Shown piece after piece: positions 1-6,995 of a stretch of DNA of 12,922 nt. Under the pieces are notes generated by a model. The model was given only the letters and a program-made list of their open reading frames with translations, was not told the origin of the DNA and did not search any database. Made by a program: the position numbers and the translations under genes. Numbering within the stretch: the first letter of the stretch is position 1; each line of letters begins with the position of its first letter. Source of the stretch: Nitrospirae bacterium GWC2_42_7 (lineage in GTDB: Bacteria; Nitrospirota; Thermodesulfovibrionia; Thermodesulfovibrionales; UBA6898); assembly GCA_001803645.1 (NCBI GenBank), contig MHDW01000047.1, positions 1-12,922 on the forward strand, read 5' to 3'.

Positions 1-47
1 CCCATCATATAATCTTTTTGAATATTTTCTGCTACTATTAATGACAC
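1..47 (-). CDS. ABC transporter ATP-binding protein, N-terminal fragment
   Basis: Only the first 15 codons are present; the gene continues past the left edge. A GTG start at 47-45 follows a strong AAGGAG ribosome site with about seven bases between. The translation begins MSLIVAENIQKDYMMG, which resembles the first beta strand and aromatic A-loop region of LolD/MacB-type export ATPases, where a line such as 'ENI.K.Y.MG' is followed by the Walker A segment. No catalytic motif lies inside the window, so the assignment rests on this short N-terminal resemblance and on the good ribosome site. It lies 53 bases after the small ORF ending at 101, in the same direction as the OsmC/DsrE genes, and may be co-transcribed with them. 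It is a different gene from the complete ATPase at 11306-11959. Confidence 0.6.
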   Translation of the reverse strand, partial: MSLIVAENIQKDYMM

Positions 48-100
48 GGTTAACTCCTTTTTTGAAAGCCCTGCTCCGGTTCACAACAGGGTCTGCAATG

Positions 101-259
101 TTATATTACCTTCTCCAGCCGAACTACGCGGGGATGCCTGCGCTGTCCCTGAGGATAAGAATTATCTCCCTTTTTCACTTCAGCAGCAATAATGGCTGGC
201 TGGCCTGACATAGAGACCTTTGAGCCTTTCACGTCAAGAGGGAATGTGAGTGCCGGCAT
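101..259 (-). CDS. Small hypothetical protein (52 aa) overlapping the OsmC gene
   Basis: I do not recognise this protein. The ATG at 259 is preceded by AAGGAG about ten bases upstream, and the frame overlaps the last 26 bases of the OsmC gene, an arrangement typical of translational coupling. The product is basic (several Lys/Arg, including a QRRHPR stretch near residues 38-43), has no cysteine and no membrane segment. A longer reading from a TTG at 283 is open but has no better ribosome site. The strong ribosome site and position between two same-strand genes support it being expressed; the lack of any family resemblance and the short length count against it. Confidence 0.42.
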   Translation of the reverse strand: MPALTFPLDVKGSKVSMSGQPAIIAAEVKKGDNSYPQGQRRHPRVVRLEKVI

Positions 260-737
260 TTCCGGACAACTCCTTTTCCTCAAGAATATATTTAATGCTC
301 ACATCTATATCCTTTCTCAGTGAATTGTAGACTGAGCAGTATTTTTCATGAGAAAGCGCAACTGCACGATCGATCTTTTTGCGGTTCAGGTCCTTTCCTG
401 CAATATGAAGGACCATTTCTATTTTCTTGAAGAATTGAGGAGGAGTTGCATTCCTTTCTCCGTTAATGTCCATCCTGAAACTCTCGAAATCCATCTTCAT
501 CTTCTGAAGAAACATCACAACATCAATTCCCATGCACCCGGCAAGGCTCAAAAGAAGTGAGTCTGTTGGTTTGCATCCCCACTGGACATGAGCGTCAAAA
601 TCTATTTCATATCCTTCCTGTGTTCTGCCGGAAAATATCAGATCCTTGTCCCATTTTAAGGTAGCTTTCGATAAAGGATTGATCTTTTCCTTATATCCCT
701 TTAAATTATCTTTTAATTCTTGTTCTTGTTCACTCAC
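234..737 (-). CDS. OsmC family protein (YhfA-like)
   Basis: OsmC/Ohr-fold proteins are cytoplasmic dimers in which two conserved cysteines reduce organic hydroperoxides or handle reactive sulfur. Both are visible here: C68 in the LAGCMGID segment at the start of the central helix (the peroxidatic position) and C134 in HEKYCSVYNSL (the resolving position). The 'KPTDSLLLSLAGC' run is typical of the family and the spacing is normal for a domain of about 140 residues. An N-terminal extension of about 20 charged residues precedes it. The start is GTG at 737, with AAGGAGG about ten bases upstream. The gene lies 34 bases after the DsrE gene and overlaps the small ORF downstream. Its substrate (peroxide, persulfide or other) cannot be told from sequence. 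Confidence 0.9.
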   Translation of the reverse strand: MSEQEQELKDNLKGYKEKINPLSKATLKWDKDLIFSGRTQEGYEIDFDAHVQWGCKPTDSLLLSLAGCMGIDVVMFLQKMKMDFESFRMDINGERNATPPQFFKKIEMVLHIAGKDLNRKKIDRAVALSHEKYCSVYNSLRKDIDVSIKYILEEKELSGNAGTHIPS

Positions 738-771
738 TTAATATAACCTCCTTTTGTTAGTCTTGATCTGT

Positions 772-1149
772 TCAGAACGTCAAGCCCTCGCGTTCAAGAA
801 GCATCTCACCTAAAAAAGAACCCGGCTTCACCTCTGCATTTGATAACAGCTCGACCTTATCAAGTTCATAGTGTTTTACACATGAGGCACAGATATAGAA
901 CTTTACGCCAAAATCTTCTGTGAGGGTCTTTATCAGATCCGCGATCGGAGAGAATTCATCTTTTTTCTGCCAAGTCAGTGTTTCCGCAAACCCCTTTTTT
1001 GCGAGCAATGCCCCGCTGTCCATTAAAAAAAAGTCCAGGGTAATATCAAAAGCTTTCATGTTCGTCGCAAGCTGTAATGCACCTGCTGCTTTATCAGGAT
1101 TTTCATGCGATTGAGTAATTATAAAAACAAATTTCTTTTTTTCTGCCAT
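772..1149 (-). CDS. DsrE family protein
   Basis: The 125-residue protein has the DsrE/DsrF-like alpha/beta layout: a first strand (KKFVFIITQS, residues 5-14), a helix containing AAGALQLATNMKAF, a second strand DITLDFFLMDSGALLA, and a late strand KFYICASCVKHY. Family members bind or relay sulfur as persulfide, or act as small partner subunits in sulfur transfer. C87 and C90 form a CASC pair at the position where this family often carries its active cysteine. There is no signal peptide, so it is likely cytoplasmic. The ATG start has a clear AAGGAG site. It lies 38 bases after the CcdA-like gene and 34 before the OsmC gene, which places a cytoplasmic thiol/sulfur protein beside a membrane thiol carrier. 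No specific partner can be named. Confidence 0.85.
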   Translation of the reverse strand: MAEKKKFVFIITQSHENPDKAAGALQLATNMKAFDITLDFFLMDSGALLAKKGFAETLTWQKKDEFSPIADLIKTLTEDFGVKFYICASCVKHYELDKVELLSNAEVKPGSFLGEMLLEREGLTF

Positions 1150-1187
1150 TGTGGTCTCCTTCTTATTCTCTATTTAATTAAAAAATA

Positions 1188-1832
1188 TTAAAAAGCAAAA
1201 TTTCCTGCAATAACAATATACAAACCGAAAGCGATAAGTATGCTGCCTGTCAGATACCGTATAACAGCTTCATGTCTGGCAATTGCCTTAATTCTGCGCT
1301 GGAATAAATGGGAGGAGTAGGCAATAATAAGCATCGGAACCGCGAAACCTATTGAATAGAACCCGAGGAGTATAACTCCTTTAGCTATTTGACCGCTCGT
1401 TCCAACCATCGCAAGAATGCTTGACAGCATCGGCCCGATGCAGGGAACCCATATAACGCCAAGCGCCATGCCGAGAATCATGCCGCTGAACCTGCCCTCT
1501 GATCTCACCTGAATGTTCGAAAGTCTGTAAAACCGCTTGAATATGCTTATGTCAAAAAGGACCATTATGCCCATAATAAGGATAATCAGGCCTCCGGCCT
1601 GTTCTATCAGTCTTGTGCGGCCGATAAGTAGTTCACCGAACAAAGAAGATATGGCGCCCATGGCCATGAATGTTATTGATAGTCCGGAGACAATAAGCAA
1701 AGGACGGAGGCGGTCTTGCCGTTCTGCTCCTGCTGCAATGACCGGAATTACCGGAAGCACGCATGGAGAAAGCACACTCGCCAGTCCTGCGCTTACAGCA
1801 AGTAAAATGTTTATAAAGCTGAACTCCATCAT
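1188..1832 (-). CDS. ccdA: CcdA/DsbD-type transmembrane thiol-electron carrier
   Basis: CcdA-family proteins pass electrons from cytoplasmic thioredoxin across the inner membrane to periplasmic thiol proteins. This 214-residue protein has about six hydrophobic segments and the two signature cysteines: C24 in SPCVLPVIP of the first segment and C131 in WVPCIGPMLSS of the fourth. Each is followed by proline as in the family. Its size matches the short CcdA form, without the extra DsbD domains. The start codon overlaps the stop of the upstream thioredoxin-like gene (ATGA), so the two are translationally coupled and almost certainly partners: CcdA would reduce the secreted thioredoxin-like protein. 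A role in cytochrome c assembly or in general periplasmic disulfide reduction is equally possible. Confidence 0.9.
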   Translation of the reverse strand: MMEFSFINILLAVSAGLASVLSPCVLPVIPVIAAGAERQDRLRPLLIVSGLSITFMAMGAISSLFGELLIGRTRLIEQAGGLIILIMGIMVLFDISIFKRFYRLSNIQVRSEGRFSGMILGMALGVIWVPCIGPMLSSILAMVGTSGQIAKGVILLGFYSIGFAVPMLIIAYSSHLFQRRIKAIARHEAVIRYLTGSILIAFGLYIVIAGNFAF

Positions 1833-2233
1833 TTTATGCTGTCCAGAGCTTGCGTCAGAGTTTCGTAGCTTTGTATGCCAGGCGGAAAAAGACGACTGAT
1901 CTTGCCGCTTTTATCAACAAGCACCAGTGACGGCAGGCTCCTGATTCCGTAATCGTAAAAGGCCTGCTGATCCTCAGGCTTTGCAGTACTCACATAGGCT
2001 ATATTGAAATTACCGCCCTTGTCCTTATGAAGCTTCTGAAGAATCATGTTCTGCTCTTTGCAAGGCCTGCCAAACGGATTGATAAAAAATACGACTGTCT
2101 TTTTGCCTGAGCCAAATGCCTGTTTAAGCTCCGGGGTGCTTAGCGGGGCTGGGGTGCTGCCTGAGCCAGGCCACGCCTGTACTGCCAAAAGCAAAATCGC
2201 TGTCAGAGAAACCAAAATCACTTTACTTCTCAT
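1829..2233 (-). CDS. Periplasmic thioredoxin-like protein with a single cysteine (GRPC motif)
   Basis: A cleavable-looking signal peptide (basic MRSK, then a hydrophobic stretch to about residue 20) precedes a thioredoxin fold: strand KKTVVFFINP, active-site helix, strand FNIAYVST, cis-proline loop RSLPSLVLVD (P101) and a final strand and helix. The usual CxxC is replaced by G55-R56-P57-C58, so the first, nucleophilic cysteine is absent. C58 is the only cysteine in the whole protein. A normal dithiol exchange reaction is therefore not possible without a partner cysteine. The protein could form mixed disulfides, bind a ligand, or act as a monothiol carrier. It overlaps the CcdA-like gene by four bases and has an AAGGAG site upstream of its ATG. 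Confidence 0.85.
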   Translation of the reverse strand: MRSKVILVSLTAILLLAVQAWPGSGSTPAPLSTPELKQAFGSGKKTVVFFINPFGRPCKEQNMILQKLHKDKGGNFNIAYVSTAKPEDQQAFYDYGIRSLPSLVLVDKSGKISRLFPPGIQSYETLTQALDSIK

Positions 2234-2311
2234 CTCTTACGCTCCTTGTTAAGTAGATTCTAAATATAACAACCTTAAGGCTAAAACTAAACCCTCAAAA
2301 TCCAAATCTCA

Positions 2312-2641
2312 TTATTTGCTTTGTGTTTGACTAATAGCCGTTTTTTTCTTAGCGCCTTTTTCAGGACATTTTTCAATTCTCAATGCCTTGCCTTTTAAGA
2401 GGCATTCAGCTATTTTTTTGTGCGCATCATTTAATATCCTGCCGAAAGTTGCACGGGATATCTTCATCCTTTTTGCCGCATCCTCGTGATAAAGCCCCTT
2501 ATAGTCTGAAAGCCGCACAGCTTCAATCTCATCCATATTGACTGACAGCTCCTCAAGATCACAGAGGGGTATGCCTCTTGGCTTGAAATATGTAGAATTA
2601 GGCTTGCACCTGACACATCTGCATTTCTTTGGTCTGGACAT
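2312..2641 (-). CDS. DUF134 (UPF0251) family helix-turn-helix protein
   Basis: The 109-residue protein matches the DUF134 pattern: an N-terminal 'SRPKKCRCV' segment, then 'F.PRGIPL..LE...' and 'MDEIEAVRLSDYKGLYHEDAAKRMKISRATFGRIL', which reads as a sigma-70 region 4-like helix-turn-helix at about residues 36-75. Cysteines 7, 9, 12 and 27 could bind a metal or cluster. Proteins of this family are predicted DNA-binding regulators and are often found beside NifX/NifB-type Fe-Mo-cofactor-like genes, exactly as here (60 bases after one). It may regulate this gene set, but no target is proven. The ribosome site before the ATG is weak. The C-terminal 20 residues are lysine- and glutamine-rich and likely disordered. 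Confidence 0.88.
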   Translation of the reverse strand: MSRPKKCRCVRCKPNSTYFKPRGIPLCDLEELSVNMDEIEAVRLSDYKGLYHEDAAKRMKISRATFGRILNDAHKKIAECLLKGKALRIEKCPEKGAKKKTAISQTQSK

Positions 2642-2701
2642 TCTATTCAGCCGCTTTATTTAATTTTTATTGTCTGGAACAGGATCTGCGCTGATTGTAT
2701 T

Positions 2702-3082
2702 TTAATGAGCGCAACCGCCTTTATTGCCATGGCCGCTGCATGTATGCTGCACCATAAACTCAGAAAGGGCCTGAGACTTGAACATTTTGATATTTTCAGC
2801 AATGCTCGAGGCCTGGGGCTGATAAACTTTTATGCCCGCATGGTTGAGCTTGTTCAGAGCGCCTGCGCCTATGCCGCCGACAATTACTGCGTCCACACTG
2901 TGGCCATCAAGCGCCTTAAGAGGACTGCATCCCCCATGCGCGTGGTGCTGATCATTGTTGTTTATAACAGTTGTGCTGTCTGTCTCTGTGTCGATTATGA
3001 CAAAGGACGGAGCTGACCCAAAATGGTTATAGACTTCGCTGTTGATACCATTATCAGATTTGACCGGAAAACATATTTTCAT
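2702..3082 (-). CDS. NifX/NifB-type dinitrogenase iron-molybdenum cofactor domain protein
   Basis: The protein starts MKICFPVKSDNG and contains 'SEVYNHFGSAPSFVIIDTET' and 'VDAVIVGGIGAGALNKLNHAGIKVYQ', the hallmarks of the Nitro_FeMo-Co fold (RNase H-like, binds FeMo-co precursors in NifX/NafY; many members occur in bacteria that do not fix nitrogen and have unknown metal or cluster ligands). Two metal-binding-looking additions are visible: H46, H47 and H49 in a loop (DQHHAHGGC, C52) and a C-terminal tail with C115, H118, C124 and H126. No other nif gene is in view, so a general metal or Fe-S role is more likely than nitrogenase assembly. GGAGG precedes the ATG by six bases. It is the first gene after the promoter at 3120-3149. 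Confidence 0.9.
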   Translation of the reverse strand: MKICFPVKSDNGINSEVYNHFGSAPSFVIIDTETDSTTVINNNDQHHAHGGCSPLKALDGHSVDAVIVGGIGAGALNKLNHAGIKVYQPQASSIAENIKMFKSQALSEFMVQHTCSGHGNKGGCAH

Positions 3083-3108
3083 CGTAAACCTCCATAAATT
3101 TAGTTATG

Positions 3109-3118
3109 AGCATATGCT
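3109..3118. promoter_or_regulatory. 10-bp palindrome at the expected transcription start of the NifX-like gene
   Basis: AGCATATGCT is a perfect palindrome; with one mismatch it extends to 16 bp (3106-3121). It lies just downstream of the -10 box, where a bound repressor would block initiation. The DUF134 regulator gene two places downstream is a natural candidate to bind it, but this is inference. Confidence 0.35.
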
Positions 3119-3119
3119 T

Positions 3120-3149
3120 ATAATAAAAGAACGGGGCGGACGCTGTCAA
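3120..3149 (-). promoter_or_regulatory. Sigma-70-type promoter for the NifX-like gene cluster
   Basis: On the minus strand TTGACA (3149-3144) is followed after 18 bases by TATTAT (3125-3120). The -35 box is a perfect match and the -10 box matches five of six. Transcription would begin near 3113, about 30 bases before the ATG at 3082. No gene reads into it except the degenerate ATPase remnant upstream. Confidence 0.6.
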
Positions 3150-3195
3150 GTTATAATTTTAGTTAGCTTCGCTGGAGGCCATTCATCTCAGGATA

Positions 3196-3300
3196 TTACG
3201 CATGCAGATAATGCCTTTGTATAAACTTCTCTGTCTTCACAGCGATGAAGACTACAGAAAACAAAACAAGAGTAAACATCAATTCGCAAAAGGTCTACAA
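3196..3300 (-). pseudogene. Remnant of a second P-type ATPase gene (C-terminal tail)
   Basis: Reading the minus strand from 3294 gives TFCELMFTLVLFSVVF, then IAVKTEKFIQRHYLHA and a TAA stop at 3196. This aligns without gaps to the C-terminal last membrane segment of the intact ATPase at 4280-6967 ([28 protein letters not shown]). By hand count 19 of 28 residues and 62 of 84 bases agree over 3211-3294. The codon just before the aligned block is TAG where the intact gene has TTG, and upstream the similarity fades into the end of htpX. It therefore has no start, no ATPase domains and an in-frame stop: it is what is left after deletion of a diverged paralogue that once lay downstream of htpX. Confidence 0.75.
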
Positions 3301-3346
3301 TTCCCTGATCACCATCTCTGTCATACAATGCCAATCGAAATCCCTT

Positions 3347-4240
3347 TTATTTATAATCAGGATAATTCGATGCCTCAAGTGCCGCAATCCTGTCATCAAG
3401 ATCCGGATGTGTTGCAAACAGGGTTTTCAGACCACTCCTTTTAGCGCCTGATATTCCAAAAGCAGCCATCTTATCAGGCAGATGCGGCTGGCCTATGGAC
3501 GCCTTTAATGCCTCAAGCGCGCCTGCCATAGGTTTTTTGCCAACCAGCTCTGCAGCTCCACTGTCTGCCCTGTATTCTCGTTTTCTTGAAAAGTAAAAGA
3601 CGATTATCGAGGCTAAAATGGCAAGGACTATCTCTGCAATAATCGTTGTGATCCAGAAAGCCGGGCCGTGTCCTCTTTCATTCTTAAACACAACCTTGTC
3701 AACGGTATGTCCTATAACGCGGGAAAGAAAAAGAACAAAGGTGTTCACCACGCCCTGAATCAGCGCCAATGTGATCATATCACCGTTGGAAGCATGTGCC
3801 ACCTCATGGGCAAGAACAGCCTTCACTTTTTCCTTGTCCATTTTTCTGAGAAGCCCTGCTGATACAGCAACAAGTGATTTATTCCTGCTCATGCCGGTTG
3901 CAAAGGCATTCATATCCTCCGAGGGGAAAATGGCAACTTCAGGCATTCCTATGTTTGACTTTGTTGCCAGTTCAGATACTGTTTTCACAAGCCACCGTTC
4001 TGTTTCATTTGCAGGCTCTTTTATAACCTGCGCGCCGGACATCTTCTTTGCCGTCCATTTGGACAAGGCAAGACTTATAAATGATCCTCCCATACCGAAA
4101 ACAAGCGCAAATATGAGAAGAGACTGATAGTTAAGTCCGTACGCTGTAAGATAAGGCTCTACACCAAAAACCCTCATGGCCGCGCTTAAGACTATCATGA
4201 TGGCTAAATTTGTAAATAAAAAGTAAATGATTCTGCGCAT
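3347..4240 (-). CDS. htpX: HtpX-type membrane zinc metalloprotease (M48B)
   Basis: HtpX is an inner-membrane protease that cuts damaged or misfolded membrane proteins. The 297-residue length is typical. Two N-terminal membrane segments (about 5-25 and 38-58) are followed by a cytoplasmic catalytic domain with the zinc motif HEVAH (H145, E146, H149), then 'NGDMITLALIQGVVNTFVLFLSRVIGH', a further membrane segment near 197-217, and the third ligand glutamate in 'SRKREYRADSGAAEL' (E222), all as in HtpX. A strong AAGGAG site precedes the ATG. It lies 39 bases after the ATPase gene, so it is probably the last intact gene of the riboswitch-controlled transcript. Linkage to a metal exporter suggests membrane quality control during metal stress, or dependence on the exported metal. 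Confidence 0.93.
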   Translation of the reverse strand: MRRIIYFLFTNLAIMIVLSAAMRVFGVEPYLTAYGLNYQSLLIFALVFGMGGSFISLALSKWTAKKMSGAQVIKEPANETERWLVKTVSELATKSNIGMPEVAIFPSEDMNAFATGMSRNKSLVAVSAGLLRKMDKEKVKAVLAHEVAHASNGDMITLALIQGVVNTFVLFLSRVIGHTVDKVVFKNERGHGPAFWITTIIAEIVLAILASIIVFYFSRKREYRADSGAAELVGKKPMAGALEALKASIGQPHLPDKMAAFGISGAKRSGLKTLFATHPDLDDRIAALEASNYPDYK

Positions 4241-4279
4241 TTTTTGGCTCCTTTTAATTATGTTATTTCATTTATTCTG

Positions 4280-6967
4280 TTAAGCCTCAACAGCCTTCTG
4301 TCTGCTATTGCGCCGTTTTATAAGTTTCTCGATCTCCACCGCAAAGAAGACTACAGATGACAGGACAATGGTAAACATTAATTCATTAAAGGTCAACGGT
4401 TCTGTTTTGAAAATCGGGTTCAGAGCCGGGACGTAAATGGTCGCCATCTGCAAGGCAAAGGTCAATACAACTGCCCCCAGGAGATATTTATTGGTGAATA
4501 ATCCAATTTTGAACAATGATTCTTTTTCCGATCTTATAGCCAACACGTGGCCCAACTGCGTCAGACAGAGGACTGTGAATACCATAGTCTGCCAATGGGC
4601 ATGTTCTGTCCTGATAGACCATGCCTGCACAAACAGGACGATTCCACCCATTAAGAGGCCTACCCATATCGCATGAGCGCCGAGTCCGTGGCTGAAGATG
4701 CTCTCTTTGGGATGCCGTGGCGGTCTGCTCATGACATCGCCTTCAGCCGGTTCTGCAGACAAGGCAAGGGCGGGAAGTCCATCAGTCACCAGATTGATCC
4801 AGAGTAAATGGATAGGAAGAAGAGGTATCGGAAGACCGGCGAGCGGCGCAAGAAAAAGGGTCCAGATCTCTCCCGAGTTTGTTGTTAGGAGATATTTTAT
4901 GAATTTTCTAATGTTGTCATAGATCTTTCTCCCCTCCCTCACTGCCTTTACAATAGTAGCGAAGTTGTCGTCCAGAAGGATCATATGAGCAGCTTCTTTT
5001 GAGACATCCGTCCCGGTAATGCCCATTGCAACGCCGATGTCAGCCCTCTTGAGCGCAGGAGCATCATTAACCCCATCTCCGGTCATGGCAACAAACTGAC
5101 CCTTATCCTGAAGTGCTTTTACTATTTTTAATTTTTGTTCCGGTGCAACCCTTGCGTATACCCTTATATGCTCAACCCTTTCCTCAAATTCTTCCAATGA
5201 TAATTTCTCGAGTTCTCGTCCTGTAATGATCGCTTTTGAGTCATCTTCTATGATGCCAAGTCTCCCTGCTATTACCCGTGCAGTGATGGGATGGTCCCCG
5301 GTTATCATTACAGGCTTAATCCCTGCTGCCTTACACATGGCAACAGCTTCCCTGGCTTCTTCCCTGGGCGGATCCATCATGCCAGTAAGGCCTAACACCG
5401 TAAGGCCGGCCTCAACCTCTTCTGAAGACATATCAGAAGGCAGAGAGTCCCACGTTCTCATTCCAATACAAAGGACCCTGAGGCCATCAGAAGCCATCCT
5501 TTCATTCATCCTGTGCATCACCTGACTATCAACTGGACTTAATCCCTCAGATGTTAATATATTCTCAGACTTTTCAATTAGAACATCTGTTGCCCCCTTG
5601 GTAAAAGAGATAAATTTGCCGTCAGGCCATTTATGAAATGTAGTCATACATTTTCTATCAGAATCAAACGGAAGTTCTGCAACTCTTGCGAAATTATTTT
5701 CCAGAATTTTTTTCTCAAAACCTTGTTGTTTTGCTATATCATAAAGCGCAATTTCTGTTGGGTCGCCTATGACCATGCCGTCAGCGCCCATCTGTGCATC
5801 GTTGCTTAAGGCAAGAGCAGTCATGAGAAACTGTAGGGGCGAACCTGTGTGTTCGCCCTCTTTTTTTGGGTAGACACGCAGGTCTACCCCTACATTTAGA
5901 CCCCCTAATCCCAAATCCCTAACCCCAAATAATTTCCCATCCACATAAATTTCTTCCACAGTCATTTTATTTAAGGTCAATGTGCCTGTCTTATCAGAGC
6001 AGATATATGTAACAGAACCCAGTGTCTCAACAGCAGGAAGTTTCCTTATGAGTGCATTCTGTTTTATCAGCTTCTTTGCGCCAAGGGCAAGAGAAATGGT
6101 TATAACAGCCGGAAGCGCCTCAGGTATAGCTGCAACAGCAAGGGAAATAGCAGTGAGGAGCATTAACATCGGCTCTTCCCCTCTCATTATGCCAATACCG
6201 AAGACAATAGCGCATATTGCGAGAACAGCAAGGGCAAGTTTCTGACCAAAGCTCGCAAGCCGTTTCTGAAGAGGCGTCTTCACCTCTTCTTCTTCCTGAA
6301 GCATTGAGGCAATTCTGCCAAGCTCTGTATCCATGCCTGTTGCCACAATGATTCCGGCTCCGCGTCCAGAGGTTACAAAGGTGCCCTTGTATGCGATATT
6401 TTTTCTGTCACCCATGGAAAGGTGTTCATCATGCAGTGCTTTGATATTTTTTTCCACAGGCACAGATTCGCCGGTAAGAGCTGCCTCTTCAACCTTAAAG
6501 TTAGCAGCCTCAATCACCCTCATATCAGCAGGGACAATTTTCCCTGCCTCAAGCATTACAATATCACCAGGCACAAGCTCAGAAGCTGATATGGTTTCAG
6601 GCATGCTGTTCCGCATTACCGTTGCTGCCGGTGCAGCCATTTTTTTGAGGGCAGCCATGGCTTTCTCAGCCCTGTATTCCTGTATAAAACCAACAACCGC
6701 GTTCAAAACAACAATGACAATAATAGCAATAGTGTCCGACAACTCGCCGATGAATCCTGAAATGAGGGCAGCAGCAATAAGGATAAGGATCATGAAGTCC
6801 TTGAACTGGTCAAGGAACATCATGAAGGGGGTCTTTTTCTTTTTCTCCTTCAATTCATTCGGGCCGTGTTCCAGAAGTCGTTTCTGTGCCTCTTCTGAAG
6901 ATAAGCCTTTTAAAGACGAGTTCAGTTCTTCAATAACATCCTCAACTTTTTTTTGATGCCAGCGCAT
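4280..6967 (-). CDS. P2-type cation-transporting ATPase (Ca2+/Mn2+ exporter candidate)
   Basis: All P-type ATPase parts are present in order: N-terminal cation ATPase domain (about 1-70), actuator loop with TGES (165-168), M4 '[10 protein letters not shown]' (280-288), phosphorylation site CSDKTGTLT with D325, nucleotide-domain 'DPTEIALYD', '[10 protein letters not shown]', the hinge '[21 protein letters not shown]', M5 'TTNSGE' and M6 '[14 protein letters not shown]'. The M5 Glu and M6 Asn/Thr/Asp match SERCA-type calcium site residues, so the family is P2A; these pumps export Ca2+, and some move Mn2+. The upstream manganese riboswitch favours manganese as a real substrate (inference). AGGGAG precedes the ATG. 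Residues 348-379 ([10 protein letters not shown] to TGSPLQ) are encoded by an inserted repeat, described separately, and look foreign to the family. Confidence 0.93.
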   Translation of the reverse strand: MRWHQKKVEDVIEELNSSLKGLSSEEAQKRLLEHGPNELKEKKKKTPFMMFLDQFKDFMILILIAAALISGFIGELSDTIAIIVIVVLNAVVGFIQEYRAEKAMAALKKMAAPAATVMRNSMPETISASELVPGDIVMLEAGKIVPADMRVIEAANFKVEEAALTGESVPVEKNIKALHDEHLSMGDRKNIAYKGTFVTSGRGAGIIVATGMDTELGRIASMLQEEEEVKTPLQKRLASFGQKLALAVLAICAIVFGIGIMRGEEPMLMLLTAISLAVAAIPEALPAVITISLALGAKKLIKQNALIRKLPAVETLGSVTYICSDKTGTLTLNKMTVEEIYVDGKLFGVRDLGLGGLNVGVDLRVYPKKEGEHTGSPLQFLMTALALSNDAQMGADGMVIGDPTEIALYDIAKQQGFEKKILENNFARVAELPFDSDRKCMTTFHKWPDGKFISFTKGATDVLIEKSENILTSEGLSPVDSQVMHRMNERMASDGLRVLCIGMRTWDSLPSDMSSEEVEAGLTVLGLTGMMDPPREEAREAVAMCKAAGIKPVMITGDHPITARVIAGRLGIIEDDSKAIITGRELEKLSLEEFEERVEHIRVYARVAPEQKLKIVKALQDKGQFVAMTGDGVNDAPALKRADIGVAMGITGTDVSKEAAHMILLDDNFATIVKAVREGRKIYDNIRKFIKYLLTTNSGEIWTLFLAPLAGLPIPLLPIHLLWINLVTDGLPALALSAEPAEGDVMSRPPRHPKESIFSHGLGAHAIWVGLLMGGIVLFVQAWSIRTEHAHWQTMVFTVLCLTQLGHVLAIRSEKESLFKIGLFTNKYLLGAVVLTFALQMATIYVPALNPIFKTEPLTFNELMFTIVLSSVVFFAVEIEKLIKRRNSRQKAVEA
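5832..5894. repeat. 63-bp palindromic repeat element inserted in frame in the ATPase gene
   Basis: The outer ends TGTAG (5832-5836) and CTACA (5890-5894) are inverted repeats. Inside are two perfect 8-bp hairpins with six-base loops: GGGCGAAC/GTTCGCCC (5837-5844, 5851-5858) and GGGTAGAC/GTCTACCC (5868-5875, 5882-5889), separated by a nine-base T-rich spacer. Together they can fold as a three-way junction or cruciform. Such TGTAGGGGCG-ended palindromes are common as dispersed intergenic repeats in bacteria. Its length is divisible by three and the frame stays open, so the ATPase reads through it (residues 358-379). I see no second copy in the window. Confidence 0.8.
5901..5926 (-). other. G-quadruplex motif on the coding strand of the ATPase gene
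   Basis: On the minus strand four G-runs of 4, 3, 3 and 5 are separated by loops of 3, 4 and 4 bases (5926-5923, 5919-5917, 5912-5910, 5905-5901). This satisfies the standard G3+N1-7 rule, and because the coding strand carries it, the mRNA could also fold. It lies six bases from the palindromic repeat and probably arrived with it. It encodes residues 348-356. Confidence 0.6.
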
Positions 6968-6995
6968 ACATCTCCCTTATCAAGTTCCTGTGTTA

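Noticed and set aside
64..92. Possible terminator between the small ORF and the ABC gene
   Set aside because: CCCTG and CAGGG can pair for only five bases around a 13-base loop and no T-tract follows.
5901..5926. Telomere-like TTAGGG repeats
   Set aside because: The G-runs are irregular, occur once and sit inside a bacterial coding sequence; a G-rich part of a mobile repeat explains them better.
6333..6956. 207-codon plus-strand open frame opposite the ATPase
   Set aside because: It is the antisense shadow of the 5' part of a clear P-type ATPase gene; composition (Ala, Ser, Ile, Met rich) and lack of a ribosome site match an antisense artefact.
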